Shown here: in pieces, positions 19,233 to 29,211 of the stretch | Numbering within the stretch: position 1 is the first letter of the stretch | Layout: every line of letters begins with the position of its first letter | Assembly: GCF_020075495.1 (NCBI RefSeq) | Contig: NZ_JABYQT010000003.1 | Coordinates: 248,001-312,000 of the forward strand | DNA: 64,000 nucleotides | Reading direction: 5' to 3' | Source: Vreelandella aquamarina | GTDB lineage: Bacteria > Pseudomonadota > Gammaproteobacteria > Pseudomonadales > Halomonadaceae | The notes under the pieces: model-generated | Databases searched by the model: none | What the model was told of the DNA's origin: nothing | Seen by the model: only the letters and a program-made list of their open reading frames with translations | Program-made: the position numbers and the translations under genes

Positions 19233-20294
19233 ATGGCTCAGGATGACAATCGTACGAAAGCGTTGAACGCTGCACTTAGCCAGATCGATCGCCAGTTCGG
19301 CAAGGGCACGGTAATGCGCCTGGGCGATGCGCCCCGCGTCGTCATGCCGTCGGTATCCACCGGTTCGCTGGGGCTGGATATCGCGCTTGGCATTGGCGGT
19401 CTGCCCTTTGGTCGGGTGGTGGAAATCTTTGGTCCGGAATCCTCGGGCAAGACCACCCTGACGCTCTCGGTGATCGCCCAGGCCCAGAAACAGGGCAAGG
19501 TGTGTGCCTTCGTGGATGCCGAGCACGCCCTCGACCCAAGCTATGCCGAAAAGCTCGGTGTCAACCTGGATGACCTGCTGGTCTCCCAGCCGGACACCGG
19601 CGAGCAGGCGCTCGAGATTACCGACATGCTGGTTCGCTCCGGCGGTGTCGACGTCATCATCATCGACTCCGTGGCAGCCCTTACCCCGCGTGCCGAGATC
19701 GAAGGCGAGATGGGGGACTCTCACGTTGGCCTGCAGGCACGCTTGATGTCCCAGGCGCTGCGCAAGATCACCGGTAACATCAAGAACGCCAACTGCCTGG
19801 TTGTCTTCATCAACCAGATTCGCATGAAGATCGGCGTCATGTTCGGCAGCCCCGAAACCACTACCGGCGGTAACGCACTGAAGTTCTACTCGAGCGTGCG
19901 TCTGGACATTCGCCGTACGGGCTCGGTCAAGGCCGGTGATGAAGTCACGGGTAACGAGACCCGCGTGAAGGTGGTCAAGAACAAGGTGGCACCGCCGTTC
20001 CGTCAGGCCGAGTTCCAGATCCTGTATGGCAAGGGCATCTACCATGCCGGTGAGGTGGTAGACCTCGGCGTACAGTGCAATCTGGTCGACAAGGCGGGTG
20101 CCTGGTACAGCTACAAGGGCAGCAAGATTGGCCAGGGCAAGGCGAACGCTGCCCAGTACCTTGAAGAGCATCCCGAGATCATGGAAGAGATCGAAAGCCA
20201 GATTCGCGACCAGCTGCTGGCCAAGGCCGAACCGAAGAAGGAAGAGGCTCAAGCGGCAGATATCGCCGCCGATGCCGATGACGATCTGCTGTAA
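19233..20294 (+). CDS. recA: Recombinase RecA
   Basis: It forms the nucleoprotein filament for strand exchange and stimulates LexA self-cleavage. The 353-residue protein has Walker A GPESSGKT at 67-74, the segment [20 protein letters not shown], the DNA-binding loop [20 protein letters not shown], and an acidic C-terminal tail ending DADDDLL. It is preceded by its own SOS-type promoter and followed five bases later by recX. Confidence 0.99.
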   Translation: MAQDDNRTKALNAALSQIDRQFGKGTVMRLGDAPRVVMPSVSTGSLGLDIALGIGGLPFGRVVEIFGPESSGKTTLTLSVIAQAQKQGKVCAFVDAEHALDPSYAEKLGVNLDDLLVSQPDTGEQALEITDMLVRSGGVDVIIIDSVAALTPRAEIEGEMGDSHVGLQARLMSQALRKITGNIKNANCLVVFINQIRMKIGVMFGSPETTTGGNALKFYSSVRLDIRRTGSVKAGDEVTGNETRVKVVKNKVAPPFRQAEFQILYGKGIYHAGEVVDLGVQCNLVDKAGAWYSYKGSKIGQGKANAAQYLEEHPEIMEEIESQIRDQLLAKAEPKKEEAQAADIAADADDDLL

Positions 20295-20299
20295 CGCCC

Positions 20300-20761
20300 A
20301 TGTTCGGCACCTCACGTGATGCAACGCCACGCGAGATAGTGATACAGCTGCTGGCCCGGCGCGAGTACTCTCGCGCCGAGCTTGCACAGAAGCTCAGGCA
20401 GAAAGCCTTCGAAAGCGCGGCTATCGAGGAGTGCCTCGATGCCGTTGCCGAACAGGGGCTGCAGTCCGACGCTCGTTTTGCCGAAAGCTTCGTGCGCTCG
20501 CGTATCCTGCGCGGGCAGGGCATCATCCGCATCAAGGGCGAGCTTCGCCAGCGCGGCATCCACCAGGACACCATGAGCGAAGCGCTTGCCAGTGTGGAAG
20601 CCAGCGAAGATGTGGACTGGTTCGAACTGGCCAGGGATACCCTGGCACGCCGCTTCTCTTCCCCGGGGGACACCCCTAAAGAGCGTGCCCGGCGCGAGCG
20701 CTTTCTCGCTGCGCGCGGGTTCGATTTCGAACAGATTCGCTATGCGCTTTCCTGTCTGTAA
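20300..20761 (+). CDS. recX: RecA modulator RecX
   Basis: It binds RecA filaments and limits their growth. The 153 residues are helical and show family hallmarks: a tandem three-helix layout, SRAELAQKLRQKAF near residue 30, DARFAESFVRSRILRGQG in the middle and a C-terminal RRERFLAARGFDFEQI. The ATG lies five bases after the recA stop, so it is probably expressed by read-through from recA. Confidence 0.93.
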   Translation: MFGTSRDATPREIVIQLLARREYSRAELAQKLRQKAFESAAIEECLDAVAEQGLQSDARFAESFVRSRILRGQGIIRIKGELRQRGIHQDTMSEALASVEASEDVDWFELARDTLARRFSSPGDTPKERARRERFLAARGFDFEQIRYALSCL

Positions 20762-20830
20762 CGCCTTCTTTCCCCGCCATTAAGGCTCGGTGACTTCCTT
20801 CATCCTGAGCTTTCAGCCGCTAACTGCCGC

Positions 20831-20858
20831 TTTAGTCATTTGCCAACTGCGCTATAAT
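20831..20858 (+). promoter_or_regulatory. Candidate sigma-70 promoter of alaS
   Basis: A perfect TATAAT (20853-20858) is preceded 16 bases upstream by TTTAGT (20831-20836). It lies about 75 bases before the alaS ATG. Confidence 0.5.
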
Positions 20859-20931
20859 GGCGCTTTTGCGACCCCAGCGGGTAGCGGCGACAGCGCCCTG
20901 GGGCATCATGCTTTCTTGTTACGGATACCCT

Positions 20932-23541
20932 ATGAAAAGCGCAGAGATCAGAAAGGCCTTTTTATCCTTTTTCGAAGAGCAGGGACATACCATTGTCCCG
21001 ACCAGCTCACTGGTGCCAGGTAACGACCCTACGTTGCTGTTCACCAATGCGGGCATGGTGCCTTTCAAGGATGTTTTTCTGGGCCGTGATCCGCGTCCCT
21101 ACGTACGTGCGACCTCTGCCCAGCGCTGCGTACGCGCCGGCGGCAAGCACAACGACCTGGACAACGTCGGCTATACCGCGCGCCACCACACCTTTTTCGA
21201 GATGCTGGGCAACTTCAGCTTCGGCGACTATTTCAAGCGCGATGCCATCCGCTTTGCCTGGAGCTTTCTGACCGAAACCCTGGGCCTGCCCAAGGAGAAG
21301 CTCTGGGTCACGGTACACATCAGCGACGATGAAGCCGAGCGCATCTGGAAAGAGGAGGTCGGCATCGACCCCGAGCGCTTCTCCCGCCTGGACGAAGACA
21401 ATTTCTGGCAGATGGGCGATACCGGCCCCTGCGGCCCCAGCTCGGAAATCTTCTTCGATCACGGCCCCGAGGTATGGGGCGGGCCTCCCGGCAGTGCCGA
21501 CGAGGACGGCGACCGCTATATCGAGATCTGGAATTTGGTGTTCATGCAGTTCGATCGCGACGCCCAGGGCACACTTAACCCGCTGCCCAAGCCCTCCATC
21601 GATACCGGCATGGGCCTGGAGCGCGTCGCCGCGGTCATGCAAGGCGTTCACTCCAACTACGAGATCGACCTGTTCCAGAACCTGCTGGAAGCGGCCGCCA
21701 AGGCGACCGGCCACGGCGATACTGCCGCCCCATCACTGCGCGTCATTGCCGACCATATCCGTTCGTGCTCCTTTTTGATTGCCGACGGTGTGCTGCCCTC
21801 CAACGAAGGCCGAGGCTATGTATTGCGGCGTATCATTCGCCGGGCGATTCGTCATGGCCACAAGCTGGGCGCCACCAAGCCGTTCTTTCATACCCTGGTG
21901 GACGCGCTGGATGCCGAGATGGGTGAGGCCTACCCGGAGCTTCGCGAGGCGCGCGGCCAGATCGCCCGCGTGCTGCTGAAGGAAGAAGAGCAGTTTGCGC
22001 GCACGCTGGATCATGGCATGGGCCTGTTGAACGCTGCCCTCGAAGAGCTCGATGGCAAGGTGCTGTCCGGCGAAACCGTGTTCAAGCTTTACGACACCTA
22101 TGGCTTCCCGTTCGACCTGACCGCCGATGTCTGCCGTGAGCGCGGCGTGACGCTCGACGAGGAGGGCTTTCAGCGTGAACTCGACGCCCAGCGCGAGCGC
22201 GCCCGGGCGGCCAGCCAGTTTGGTGCCGACTACAGCGCCAATATCGAGCTTGACGGCACCACTGACTTTACCGGCTACGAGCGTCTGGAAGATCAGGCCA
22301 AGGTCGTGGCGCTGGTGGATGGCGAAGGCAATGCCCTGGCCGCTCTGGAAGCGGGCCAGAAGGGCACCGTGGTGCTGGACCGCACGCCGTTTTACGGCGA
22401 ATCCGGTGGCCAGGTGGGCGACACCGGCTATCTGTATATAGAGGGCGGGCGGTTCCAGGTAACCGATACGCAAAAGCAGAGCGGCCATCACCTTCACCAG
22501 GGCATGATGGTGGAAGGGATGCTGGAAGTGGGCGCCAACGTGCGTGGCGAAGTGGATGCGAGCCTGCGTGCCGCCACGATCCGCAACCACTCGGCTACCC
22601 ACCTGTTGCACCAGGCGCTGCGCATGGTGCTCGGCGATCACGTCCAGCAGAAGGGCTCGCTGGTGAATGCCGAGCGCCTGCGGTTTGACTTCAGCCATTT
22701 CGAGCCTATGAGCGCCGAGCAGCTGGCAGAGGTCGAGCGGCTGGTGAACGAGCAGATCCTGGCCAACGCGGCGACCCGTGTCGAGCAGATGAGCCTGGAA
22801 CAGGCCAAGGCCAAGGGGGCAGCGGCGCTGTTCGAGGCCAAGTACGCCGACAACGTGCGCGTACTCACCATTGGTGCCGACGACTTCTCTATCGAGCTGT
22901 GTGGTGGTACCCACGTGGCCAGAAGCGGCGACATCGGCTGCTGCCATGTGGTCAGCGAAGTGGGCATTGCCTCCGGCGTGCGTCGGATCGAGGCGATCAC
23001 CGGCGAGAATGCGCTGGCCTACTTCCGTGAGCAGGAAGCGCGTGTTCAGCGCCTGGGCGAGCGTCTCAAGACCAAACCCGAGCAGGTCGAAACCCGCGTC
23101 GAGTCGCTGATCGAGCGTAACCGCAGCCTGGAAAAGGAGCTTGAACAGCTCAAGGCCAAGCTGGCAAGCGCTGCGGGTAGCGACATGCTCAGCCAGGCTC
23201 GTGAAGTAAACGGCGTGAAGCTTCTGGCCACCGAGCTTGAAGGCGTTTCAGGCAAGGATCTTCGCGGTATGCTCGACCAGCTCAAGAACAAGATCGGCTC
23301 TGGCGTGATCATTCTTGGCGTGGCCGACAAGGCTGCGGGCAAGGTCAGCCTGATTGCCGGTGTCACTCAGGACCTGACCGGGCGCGTCAAGGCCGGTGAG
23401 CTGGTCAACCACGTGGCCTCGCAAGTGGGTGGCAAGGGCGGTGGCCGCGCGGACATGGCGCAAGCCGGAGGCAGCCAGCCCGAGGCGCTGCCCGAGGCGC
23501 TGGGCAGCGTTGCCGCGTGGCTTGAAAATATACTTAGCTAA
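20932..23541 (+). CDS. alaS: Alanyl-tRNA synthetase
   Basis: It charges tRNA-Ala and edits mischarged Ser/Gly. The family N-terminus [14 protein letters not shown] sets the start at 20932, giving 869 residues; the frame is open 75 bases upstream but includes the promoter region. Domains in order are the class II catalytic core ([15 protein letters not shown]), the tRNA-recognition helices, the editing domain with HSATH and the CGGTH zinc/editing motif, then a coiled coil and the C-terminal DHHA1 domain. It follows recA-recX as in E. coli and precedes lysC-csrA. Confidence 0.98.
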   Translation: MKSAEIRKAFLSFFEEQGHTIVPTSSLVPGNDPTLLFTNAGMVPFKDVFLGRDPRPYVRATSAQRCVRAGGKHNDLDNVGYTARHHTFFEMLGNFSFGDYFKRDAIRFAWSFLTETLGLPKEKLWVTVHISDDEAERIWKEEVGIDPERFSRLDEDNFWQMGDTGPCGPSSEIFFDHGPEVWGGPPGSADEDGDRYIEIWNLVFMQFDRDAQGTLNPLPKPSIDTGMGLERVAAVMQGVHSNYEIDLFQNLLEAAAKATGHGDTAAPSLRVIADHIRSCSFLIADGVLPSNEGRGYVLRRIIRRAIRHGHKLGATKPFFHTLVDALDAEMGEAYPELREARGQIARVLLKEEEQFARTLDHGMGLLNAALEELDGKVLSGETVFKLYDTYGFPFDLTADVCRERGVTLDEEGFQRELDAQRERARAASQFGADYSANIELDGTTDFTGYERLEDQAKVVALVDGEGNALAALEAGQKGTVVLDRTPFYGESGGQVGDTGYLYIEGGRFQVTDTQKQSGHHLHQGMMVEGMLEVGANVRGEVDASLRAATIRNHSATHLLHQALRMVLGDHVQQKGSLVNAERLRFDFSHFEPMSAEQLAEVERLVNEQILANAATRVEQMSLEQAKAKGAAALFEAKYADNVRVLTIGADDFSIELCGGTHVARSGDIGCCHVVSEVGIASGVRRIEAITGENALAYFREQEARVQRLGERLKTKPEQVETRVESLIERNRSLEKELEQLKAKLASAAGSDMLSQAREVNGVKLLATELEGVSGKDLRGMLDQLKNKIGSGVIILGVADKAAGKVSLIAGVTQDLTGRVKAGELVNHVASQVGGKGGGRADMAQAGGSQPEALPEALGSVAAWLENILS

Positions 23542-23543
23542 AC

Positions 23544-23578
23544 AAAAGGGCCGGTGGCATTATCTGCAACCGGCCTTT
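23544..23578 (+). terminator. Terminator after alaS
   Basis: A 7-bp stem GGCCGGT / ACCGGCC, extended by AAAA/TTTT pairs around one bulged G, lies just after the alaS stop and ends in four T residues. Confidence 0.7.
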
Positions 23579-23640
23579 TGCCAACTTAATATAAATCACG
23601 TTTCATCTTCCATTCCCGAACGAATAGGAAAAAACGGCAT

Positions 23641-24891
23641 ATGGCATTATACGTACAGAAGTTCGGTGGCACCTCGGTAGGTTCGGTTGACCGTATCAAG
23701 GCCGTGGCGGAAAAGGTCAAGGGCTTTCGCGACCAGGGGCATCAGGTCGTGGTCGTGGTCTCTGCCATGAGCGGAGAGACCAACCGTCTGACCGATATGG
23801 CCAACGCGCTCAATGAAGACCCCGCTCCGCGCGAGATGGACATGCTGCTCTCGACCGGTGAGCAGGTAACCATTTCCCTGCTTGCCATGGCGCTCCAGCA
23901 GATTGGCGTATCCGCCACTTCGCACACGGGCGCCCAGGTGGGTATTCATACCGATAGTGCCTACACCAAAGCCCGTATCCAGCGTATCGAGACCGATGAT
24001 CTCAAGGCCGACCTCGAAGCAGGCAAGGTCGTCGTTGTCGCCGGTTTTCAGGGCGTTGACGAGAACGGTAATATCACCACGCTTGGCCGCGGTGGCTCGG
24101 ACACCACGGGCGTGGCGCTGGCCGCGGCTCTCGGTGCCGACGAGTGCCAGATCTATACCGATGTGGACGGCGTCTACACCACCGACCCGCGCGTATGCAC
24201 CAAGGCGCAGCGCCTTGAGAGCATCACGGTGGAAGAGATGCTGGAGCTTGCCAGTCTCGGCTCCAAGGTACTGCAGATTCGCGCGGTCGAGTTTGCAGGC
24301 AAGTACAACGTTCCCCTGCGGGTACTGTCGAGCTTCGAAGATGGCCCCGGTACCCTAATTGTTGCAGATGCTGACCAAGACGAGGACTCCATGGAAGAAC
24401 CGCTGATCTCCGGTATCGCGTTTACCAAGAACGAAGCCAAGTTGACCCTGCTGCACACGCCTGATGTGCCGGGCGTGGCCTCTCGCATTCTTGGCCCTAT
24501 CGCCGATGCCAATATTGAAGTCGACATGATCGTGCAGAATGTAGCCCCGGCGGGTGACTACACCGACTTCACCTTCACCGTGGCAAAAGGCGATTACAAG
24601 GCCACCAAGAAGCTGATCGAGGAAACGGTCATCCCGGATCTGGGCGGCGGAGAACTGCGCGGTGACGACAATATTGCCAAGGTTTCTCTGGTAGGCGTCG
24701 GCATGCGTTCGCACGCAGGCGTTGCTTCCAAGATGTTCCGCGTCCTGGCTGACGAGAACGTCAACATCCGTATGGTGTCTACCTCGGAAATCAAGATCTC
24801 CGTGGTTATTGACGAAAAACACATGGAACTGGCGGTGAACGCGCTGCATAAGGCCTTTGGCCTGGATAAAGTAAATGTAGAATCCGAATAA
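23641..24891 (+). CDS. lysC: Aspartate kinase
   Basis: It phosphorylates aspartate, the first step toward lysine, methionine and threonine. The 416 residues comprise the kinase domain (KFGGTSVGS at the start; [16 protein letters not shown]) and two C-terminal ACT domains (about 265-415) for feedback control. An in-frame ATG at 24391 follows GAGGACTCC and would give a separate ACT-only beta subunit, as known for some alpha2beta2 aspartate kinases. AGGAAAA precedes the main start. The alaS-lysC-csrA order matches Pseudomonas. Confidence 0.97.
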   Translation: MALYVQKFGGTSVGSVDRIKAVAEKVKGFRDQGHQVVVVVSAMSGETNRLTDMANALNEDPAPREMDMLLSTGEQVTISLLAMALQQIGVSATSHTGAQVGIHTDSAYTKARIQRIETDDLKADLEAGKVVVVAGFQGVDENGNITTLGRGGSDTTGVALAAALGADECQIYTDVDGVYTTDPRVCTKAQRLESITVEEMLELASLGSKVLQIRAVEFAGKYNVPLRVLSSFEDGPGTLIVADADQDEDSMEEPLISGIAFTKNEAKLTLLHTPDVPGVASRILGPIADANIEVDMIVQNVAPAGDYTDFTFTVAKGDYKATKKLIEETVIPDLGGGELRGDDNIAKVSLVGVGMRSHAGVASKMFRVLADENVNIRMVSTSEIKISVVIDEKHMELAVNALHKAFGLDKVNVESE

Positions 24892-25083
24892 CATTTATGC
24901 CTTAAACCTTCTACGCTGAAAAGGTACTCGCTGCCGTTGGTGGTGGGCTTTCTTTCAACGGGAGGTTTAAGTGTCATGGACTCAGAGGCATTGGTGCCAG
25001 CGCCACTATGCCGCATAATGGCGTGGTGGCGCCTCTGGTGGACACAACCCGTTGTAATAAAACGTCTGAAAAGGAGATCAGCC

Positions 25084-25275
25084 ATGCTCATCCTGACCCG
25101 CCGTGTCGGCGAAACGCTGATGATAGGTGATGAGATCACCGTCACAGTGCTAGGTGTGAAAGGTAATCAGGTACGTATAGGCGTCAACGCGCCTAAGGAC
25201 GTAGCGGTGCACCGGGAAGAGATTTATCAGCGCATTCAGCGCGAGCGTAGTAGCAGTGAAAGTGAAACCGAGTAA
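25084..25275 (+). CDS. csrA: Carbon storage regulator CsrA/RsmA
   Basis: A small dimeric RNA-binding protein that recognises GGA motifs in mRNA leaders and represses or stabilises transcripts. The 63 residues start [18 protein letters not shown] and contain [24 protein letters not shown]; Leu4, Arg6 and Arg44 of the RNA-binding surface are present. AAGGAGA precedes the ATG; the frame open upstream is leader sequence. It sits between lysC and the tRNA genes, as in Pseudomonas. Confidence 0.98.
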   Translation: MLILTRRVGETLMIGDEITVTVLGVKGNQVRIGVNAPKDVAVHREEIYQRIQRERSSSESETE

Positions 25276-25290
25276 ATGGCCGCTTACATC

Positions 25291-25308
25291 ACGCCCATTA
25301 AAGGGCGT
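25291..25308 (+). terminator. Short hairpin after csrA
   Basis: ACGCCC-ATTAAA-GGGCGT forms a 6-bp stem shortly after the csrA stop, without a T run. It is unlikely to stop transcription fully, so csrA transcripts may run into the tRNA genes. Confidence 0.4.
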
Positions 25309-25326
25309 CTAAACGGTAACGTAAGG

Positions 25327-25392
25327 ACGGCGCGAAAAAAAATCGGCAAAGGGCTGGACACCAGCCGCTGAAATCGGTAACATTCGCGCCGT
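25327..25392 (+). ncRNA. Structured element between csrA and tRNA-Ser
   Basis: ACGGCGCGAA (25327-25336) and TTCGCGCCGT (25383-25392) are perfect 10-bp complements enclosing a second hairpin GGCTGG-ACA-CCAGCC (25352-25366) and two copies of AAATCGG. GGA triplets occur at the outer base (AAGGACGG) and in the inner hairpin (CTGGACACC), the motif CsrA binds. It could be a processing structure for the tRNA precursor, a 3' UTR control element or a small RNA. Its existence as an RNA is not shown. Confidence 0.4.
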
Positions 25393-25400
25393 GCTGTTGA

Positions 25401-25493
25401 GGAGAGGTGGCCGAGTGGCTGAAGGCGCTCCCCTGCTAAGGGAGTATAGGGTTTATAGCCCTATCGAGGGTTCGAATCCCTCCCTCTCCGCCA
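25401..25493 (+). tRNA. tRNA-Ser (anticodon GCU)
   Basis: A 93-base cloverleaf with a long class II variable arm. The acceptor stem GGAGAGG pairs with CCTCTCC, the anticodon GCT is at 25435-25437, the T loop has GGTTCGAATCC, and the 3' CCA is encoded. It reads AGC and AGU. Confidence 0.98.
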
Positions 25494-25510
25494 GCCGCAC
25501 ATTAGAAGAT

Positions 25511-25587
25511 GCGCCCGTAGCTCAGCTGGATAGAGTACCTGACTACGAATCAGGTGGTCGGAGGTTCGAATCCTCCCGGGCGCGCCA
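25511..25587 (+). tRNA. tRNA-Arg (anticodon ACG), copy 1
   Basis: A 77-base cloverleaf: acceptor GCGCCCG with CGGGCGC, D-arm AGCTCAGCTGGATAGAG, anticodon ACG at 25545-25547 (A34 would be edited to inosine by TadA), GGTTCGAATCC in the T arm and an encoded CCA. It lies 17 bases after tRNA-Ser and is probably cotranscribed. Confidence 0.98.
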
Positions 25588-25661
25588 TCTTCTAAGTCGA
25601 TGCCAGGCGAAAGCCCTAAAGTACTTGATTGATGTTCGACTAGGTATTTTACATCGTTAAA

Positions 25662-25738
25662 GCGCCCGTAGCTCAGCTGGATAGAGTACCTGACTACGAA
25701 TCAGGTGGTCGGAGGTTCGAATCCTCCCGGGCGCGCCA
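25662..25738 (+). tRNA. tRNA-Arg (anticodon ACG), copy 2
   Basis: It is identical in sequence to the copy 74 bases upstream, including the encoded CCA. The spacer between the copies shows no other repeat, so the duplicated unit is essentially the tRNA itself. A terminator follows eight bases later. Confidence 0.98.
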
Positions 25739-25744
25739 GATTCC

Positions 25745-25774
25745 AAACCCGCTCTCTTAACGAGAGCGGGTTTT
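25745..25774 (+). terminator. Rho-independent terminator after the tRNA genes
   Basis: An 11-bp stem AACCCGCTCTC / GAGAGCGGGTT with a five-base loop is followed by TTTTC. Confidence 0.88.
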
Positions 25775-25826
25775 CTGTTTTCTAGCCTGATCGAGATGGC
25801 TCGCGTCTCGGTCTTGGATCGTTTAG

Positions 25827-25859
25827 AGCGCCCCGCACGTTGCGAGGGCGCTTTTTTTT
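25827..25859 (+). terminator. Second rho-independent terminator
   Basis: AGCGCCC pairs with GGGCGCT, stacked on an inner CGCA/TGCG stem with a CGT loop, followed by eight T residues. With the hairpin 50 bases upstream it forms a tandem stop for the tRNA operon. Confidence 0.88.
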
Positions 25860-25862
25860 GGT

Positions 25863-25897
25863 CAACTCATTTTGGCCAACTCATTTTGGCCAACTCA
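25863..25897. repeat. 14-bp tandem repeat beyond the dusC stop
   Basis: CAACTCATTTTGGC occurs twice in direct succession (25863-25890), followed by the first seven bases of a third copy. It lies just past the 3' end of dusC and directly abuts the T run of the tRNA terminator. Confidence 0.85.
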
Positions 25898-25902
25898 AGC
25901 GC

Positions 25903-26913
25903 TCAGGCGGGTGCACCGGCCACGTTGTCCACCGCCAGGTTGTCTACTACCAGGTTGTCCAGCAGAGTCTCCAGGTCGGTCAGACGCTTTACGCGCTGAA
26001 AATGCTGATCAGCCTCTGCATTGCCCTGACGCATCTGGGCAAGCCACTGTTTCACCAACGAGACCACGACACGATCCGGTAGGTGCTGGCGCTGCAGGTC
26101 GGCATACTCCTTGAGCACGCCGGCACGCATTTCCCAGGTGGTTTCCGGCAGCCGCTCGCCGGTTTGCTGCCAGTGGCGGATACGCGGCGCAAGCCAGGGG
26201 TCGGCCAGGGCGCTGCGCCCCAGCATGACATCGCGACAGCCCGATAGCGTGCGCGCCTTCCAGTAGGCCTCCAGCGTCCATATATCCCCATTGGCAACCA
26301 CCGGTATGGATACCTGTTGGCGAATGCGGCCGATCCACTCCCAATGGGCCGGCGGGCGGTAGCCTTCGTCACGTGTGCGACCGTGTACCACCAGGCGCGC
26401 CGCACCGCCTGCCTGGGTTGCCTGGGCACAGGCGACCGCCAGGCGGCGGTCTGAAAAGCCCAGGCGAATCTTGGCCGTCACCGGTATCTCACCCGCCAGT
26501 GCGTCGGCAACCGCCTTTACTGCTCGATAGACGCGCTCGGGGCGACGCAGCAGCGAGGCGCCGCCATCGTGGCGGTTGACCAGCTTGGCCGGGCAGCCGA
26601 AGTTGAGATCCACGCTCAGCGCGCCCAAGGAGAGCGCCTGGCGGGCGTTCTCGGCAAGCGCCTCAGGGTCGGAACCAAGCAGCTGCAAATGCACGGGGAC
26701 GCCGCTAGGGGTCGCCACCGGGCGCTGGGCAAGCTCGGGGCAGTGGCGGTAGAACACGCGCGGCGGTAAACGCGTATCCACCACGCGGACAAACTCGGTC
26801 ACGGTCCAATCGAATCCTGCCTGTCGCGTCAACAGCTCGCGCGTGAGCGCATCGATGACGCCCTCCATCGGGGCAAGACCAATCTTTCCGTTTTGTAGTA
26901 AATTAACAACCAT
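25903..26913 (-). CDS. dusC: tRNA-dihydrouridine(16) synthase
   Basis: An FMN enzyme that reduces uridine 16 in the tRNA D-loop with NADPH. About 336 residues, with GLAPMEGVIDALTREL, ITEF-like VTEFVRVVD, the catalytic-cysteine region LNFGCPAKLVNRHDGG and VVHGRTRDEGY, and VANGDIW and DVMLGRSAL phosphate-binding loops; these match the DusC rather than the DusA or DusB subgroup. The start is uncertain: ATG at 26913 or GTG at 26922 (three codons earlier); neither has a well-spaced ribosome site. It is divergent from oadG. Confidence 0.93.
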   Translation of the reverse strand: MVVNLLQNGKIGLAPMEGVIDALTRELLTRQAGFDWTVTEFVRVVDTRLPPRVFYRHCPELAQRPVATPSGVPVHLQLLGSDPEALAENARQALSLGALSVDLNFGCPAKLVNRHDGGASLLRRPERVYRAVKAVADALAGEIPVTAKIRLGFSDRRLAVACAQATQAGGAARLVVHGRTRDEGYRPPAHWEWIGRIRQQVSIPVVANGDIWTLEAYWKARTLSGCRDVMLGRSALADPWLAPRIRHWQQTGERLPETTWEMRAGVLKEYADLQRQHLPDRVVVSLVKQWLAQMRQGNAEADQHFQRVKRLTDLETLLDNLVVDNLAVDNVAGAPA

Positions 26914-27039
26914 GACTTCCACTATGGCGCGATTGCAAACTATGCTGGGTGTGGCAGGTTAGTGTATTACTTTCATTACGCCAAGAAGCTTTTATAGCGC
27001 GTGAGTGCTTGATGAGTACCTGATAACGGGAGGGGAGGC

Positions 27040-27297
27040 ATGCAGGATTCTGAACTGCTCCAGGAAGGACTGGCCATCATGGGGCTGGGTATGGGGTTTG
27101 TTTTTGTTTTTCTTACGGTTTTGGTTGTCAGCGTAACGCTGATGTCAAAATTGATCGGGCGTTTTCAGCCGCTACCGGCACCGGCCACGGCAGGTTCGCC
27201 GGGCGGGCATGCCCCGGCAGGGGCGGATACGGATGCCGACGTACAGGCAGTGATCAGTGCTGCAGTGCATCGTTATCGCTCTTCGCGGCGGGATTAA
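27040..27297 (+). CDS. oadG: Oxaloacetate decarboxylase Na+ pump, gamma subunit
   Basis: This small membrane subunit assembles the Na+-translocating oxaloacetate decarboxylase and helps bind zinc. The 85 residues have one transmembrane helix (about 13-37, MGLGMGFVFVFLTVLVV), a proline/alanine linker and the C-terminal conserved AVISAAVHRYR. GGGAGGGGAGG precedes the ATG. oadA and oadB follow on the same strand in the standard GAB order. Confidence 0.93.
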   Translation: MQDSELLQEGLAIMGLGMGFVFVFLTVLVVSVTLMSKLIGRFQPLPAPATAGSPGGHAPAGADTDADVQAVISAAVHRYRSSRRD

Positions 27298-27388
27298 ACG
27301 ACCCGCACTTTGTTGGCTACGACAATTCAAACGTCTTTTTTTGTTAGTTTTACTACATATCTATAATTTCAACCTGTGAGCTATCGCC

Positions 27389-29200
27389 ATGAACGAGACA
27401 AAACGCCCGCTGGGAATTACCGACGTTGTGCTGCGCGACGCCCACCAGTCGCTGTTTGCCACCCGTCTACGCCTTGAAGACATGCTGCCGATTGCCGAAA
27501 AGCTGGACCGCGTCGGTTTCTGGTCGCTGGAAACCTGGGGCGGCGCCACCTTCGATGCATGCATCCGCTATCTGGGTGAAGACCCCTGGGAGCGTATTCG
27601 CGCCCTGAAGGAAGCCATGCCCAATACGCCGCAGGCCATGCTGCTGCGCGGCCAGAACCTGCTCGGCTATCGCCATTACGCCGATGACGTGGTCGACAGA
27701 TTCGTCGAGCGTGCCAAGACCAACGGGGTCGACGTCTTCCGGGTATTTGACGCCATGAACGACCCGCGCAACCTGGAACGTGCCATCAAGGCGGTACGTC
27801 AGACTGGCGGCCACGCTCAAGGCACCATTTCCTATACGGTAAGTCCGGTCCATACCCTGGATAGCTGGGTCGACCTTGCCTCGACCATTGCGGCAATGGG
27901 AGCAGACTCGTTGGCTATCAAGGATATGGCGGGGCTCTTGACGCCTTATACCGCCTTCGACCTGGTGACCCGACTCAAGAAAACCCTCTCCATTCCCGTT
28001 CACCTGCACTGCCATGCCACCACAGGCCTCTCCACCTCGACCATTCTCAAGGCGGTGGAAGCAGGCGTCGACAATGTGGATACCGCCATCTCCTCGATGT
28101 CGATGACCTACGGGCATAGCCCGACGGAATCGGTCGTGGCCATGCTCAAGGATACCGACCGCGACACCGGGCTCGATCTCGAGCTTCTGGAAGACATTGC
28201 CAGCTACTTCCGCGAAGTGCGCAAGAAATACGCCGCCTTCGAAGGCTCTCTGCGCGGTATCGATTCGCGTATTCTGGTCGCCCAGGTGCCCGGCGGCATG
28301 CTCACCAACATGGAGGGCCAGCTCAAGGAGCAGGGCGCCGGTGACAAGCTGGACGACGTGTTGGGAGAAATTCCACGCGTGCGCGAAGACCTGGGATTCA
28401 TTCCGCTTGTGACGCCTACCTCACAGATCGTGGGTACCCAGGCGGTCATGAACGTGATGATGGGCGAGCGCTACGCGTCGATCTCCAAGGAAGTGCAAGC
28501 ACTTCTGAAAGGTGAGTACGGCGCCGCGCCGGCGCCGTTCAACCAGGAGCTGCAGGCGCGCGTGCTGGAGGGCGGCGAGCCGATTACCTGCCGCCCGGCG
28601 GATAATCTTCAACCGGAAATGCAGCGCCTTGCCGCAGAGCTTAAAGATAAGGCCGGTGCCGAGAAGATACGCCTGGCCGACGGTGAGCGCGAGCAGGACG
28701 ACGTGCTGACCTACGCGCTGTTTCCGCAGATTGGTCTCAAGTTTCTTAAAAACCGCGACAACCCCGATGCCTTCGAGCCCGCCCCGACGGCTTCAGGTAG
28801 CGAAGCGGCCGCGGTGCCCGAAAAGCCCGCGAGCGCTCCGGCACCCGCCCGTGGCCCGGAAACCTATACCGTCAAGCTCAACGGCAAGGCGTTTGTGGTC
28901 GAAGTCTCCGAAGGCGGTGATATCGGCCAGGTACAAGAGCAGGCCCAGCCCGCCAGTGCTGCGCCAGCGCCAGCACCGGCTGCCAGCAGCGGCGAGAGCA
29001 TTGCCGCGCCGCTGGCCGGCAATATCTTCAAGGTGAACGTGCGTCCGGGCGACCAGGTTGCCGAAGGAGATGTGGTGATCATCCTTGAAGCGATGAAAAT
29101 GGAAACCGAGATTCGCGCAAGCGCTGCCGGTACGGTCTCGAAAGTCAATGTCAGCGAAGGCGACAGCGTGGCTGTCGGTGACGCACTGATCGAGCTTTAA
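27389..29200 (+). CDS. oadA: Oxaloacetate decarboxylase Na+ pump, alpha subunit
   Basis: The cytosolic biotin-dependent carboxyltransferase that moves CO2 from oxaloacetate to biotin, releasing pyruvate. The 603 residues comprise a TIM-barrel ([17 protein letters not shown]; metal-binding HLHCHATTG), a conserved carboxyltransferase region, an Ala/Pro-rich flexible linker (about 465-525) and a biotinyl domain with Lys570 in EAMKMETE. It lies 91 bases after oadG and 11 bases before oadB. Confidence 0.97.
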   Translation: MNETKRPLGITDVVLRDAHQSLFATRLRLEDMLPIAEKLDRVGFWSLETWGGATFDACIRYLGEDPWERIRALKEAMPNTPQAMLLRGQNLLGYRHYADDVVDRFVERAKTNGVDVFRVFDAMNDPRNLERAIKAVRQTGGHAQGTISYTVSPVHTLDSWVDLASTIAAMGADSLAIKDMAGLLTPYTAFDLVTRLKKTLSIPVHLHCHATTGLSTSTILKAVEAGVDNVDTAISSMSMTYGHSPTESVVAMLKDTDRDTGLDLELLEDIASYFREVRKKYAAFEGSLRGIDSRILVAQVPGGMLTNMEGQLKEQGAGDKLDDVLGEIPRVREDLGFIPLVTPTSQIVGTQAVMNVMMGERYASISKEVQALLKGEYGAAPAPFNQELQARVLEGGEPITCRPADNLQPEMQRLAAELKDKAGAEKIRLADGEREQDDVLTYALFPQIGLKFLKNRDNPDAFEPAPTASGSEAAAVPEKPASAPAPARGPETYTVKLNGKAFVVEVSEGGDIGQVQEQAQPASAAPAPAPAASSGESIAAPLAGNIFKVNVRPGDQVAEGDVVIILEAMKMETEIRASAAGTVSKVNVSEGDSVAVGDALIEL

Positions 29201-29211
29201 GGGCACCCGGC

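Noticed and set aside
25401..25738. tRNA cluster as an integration site for a mobile element
   Set aside because: No integrase gene or partial tRNA copy is seen; the genes on both sides are core genes.
25863..25897. CRISPR-like array
   Set aside because: The 14-bp units are directly adjacent with no spacers and no cas genes are present.
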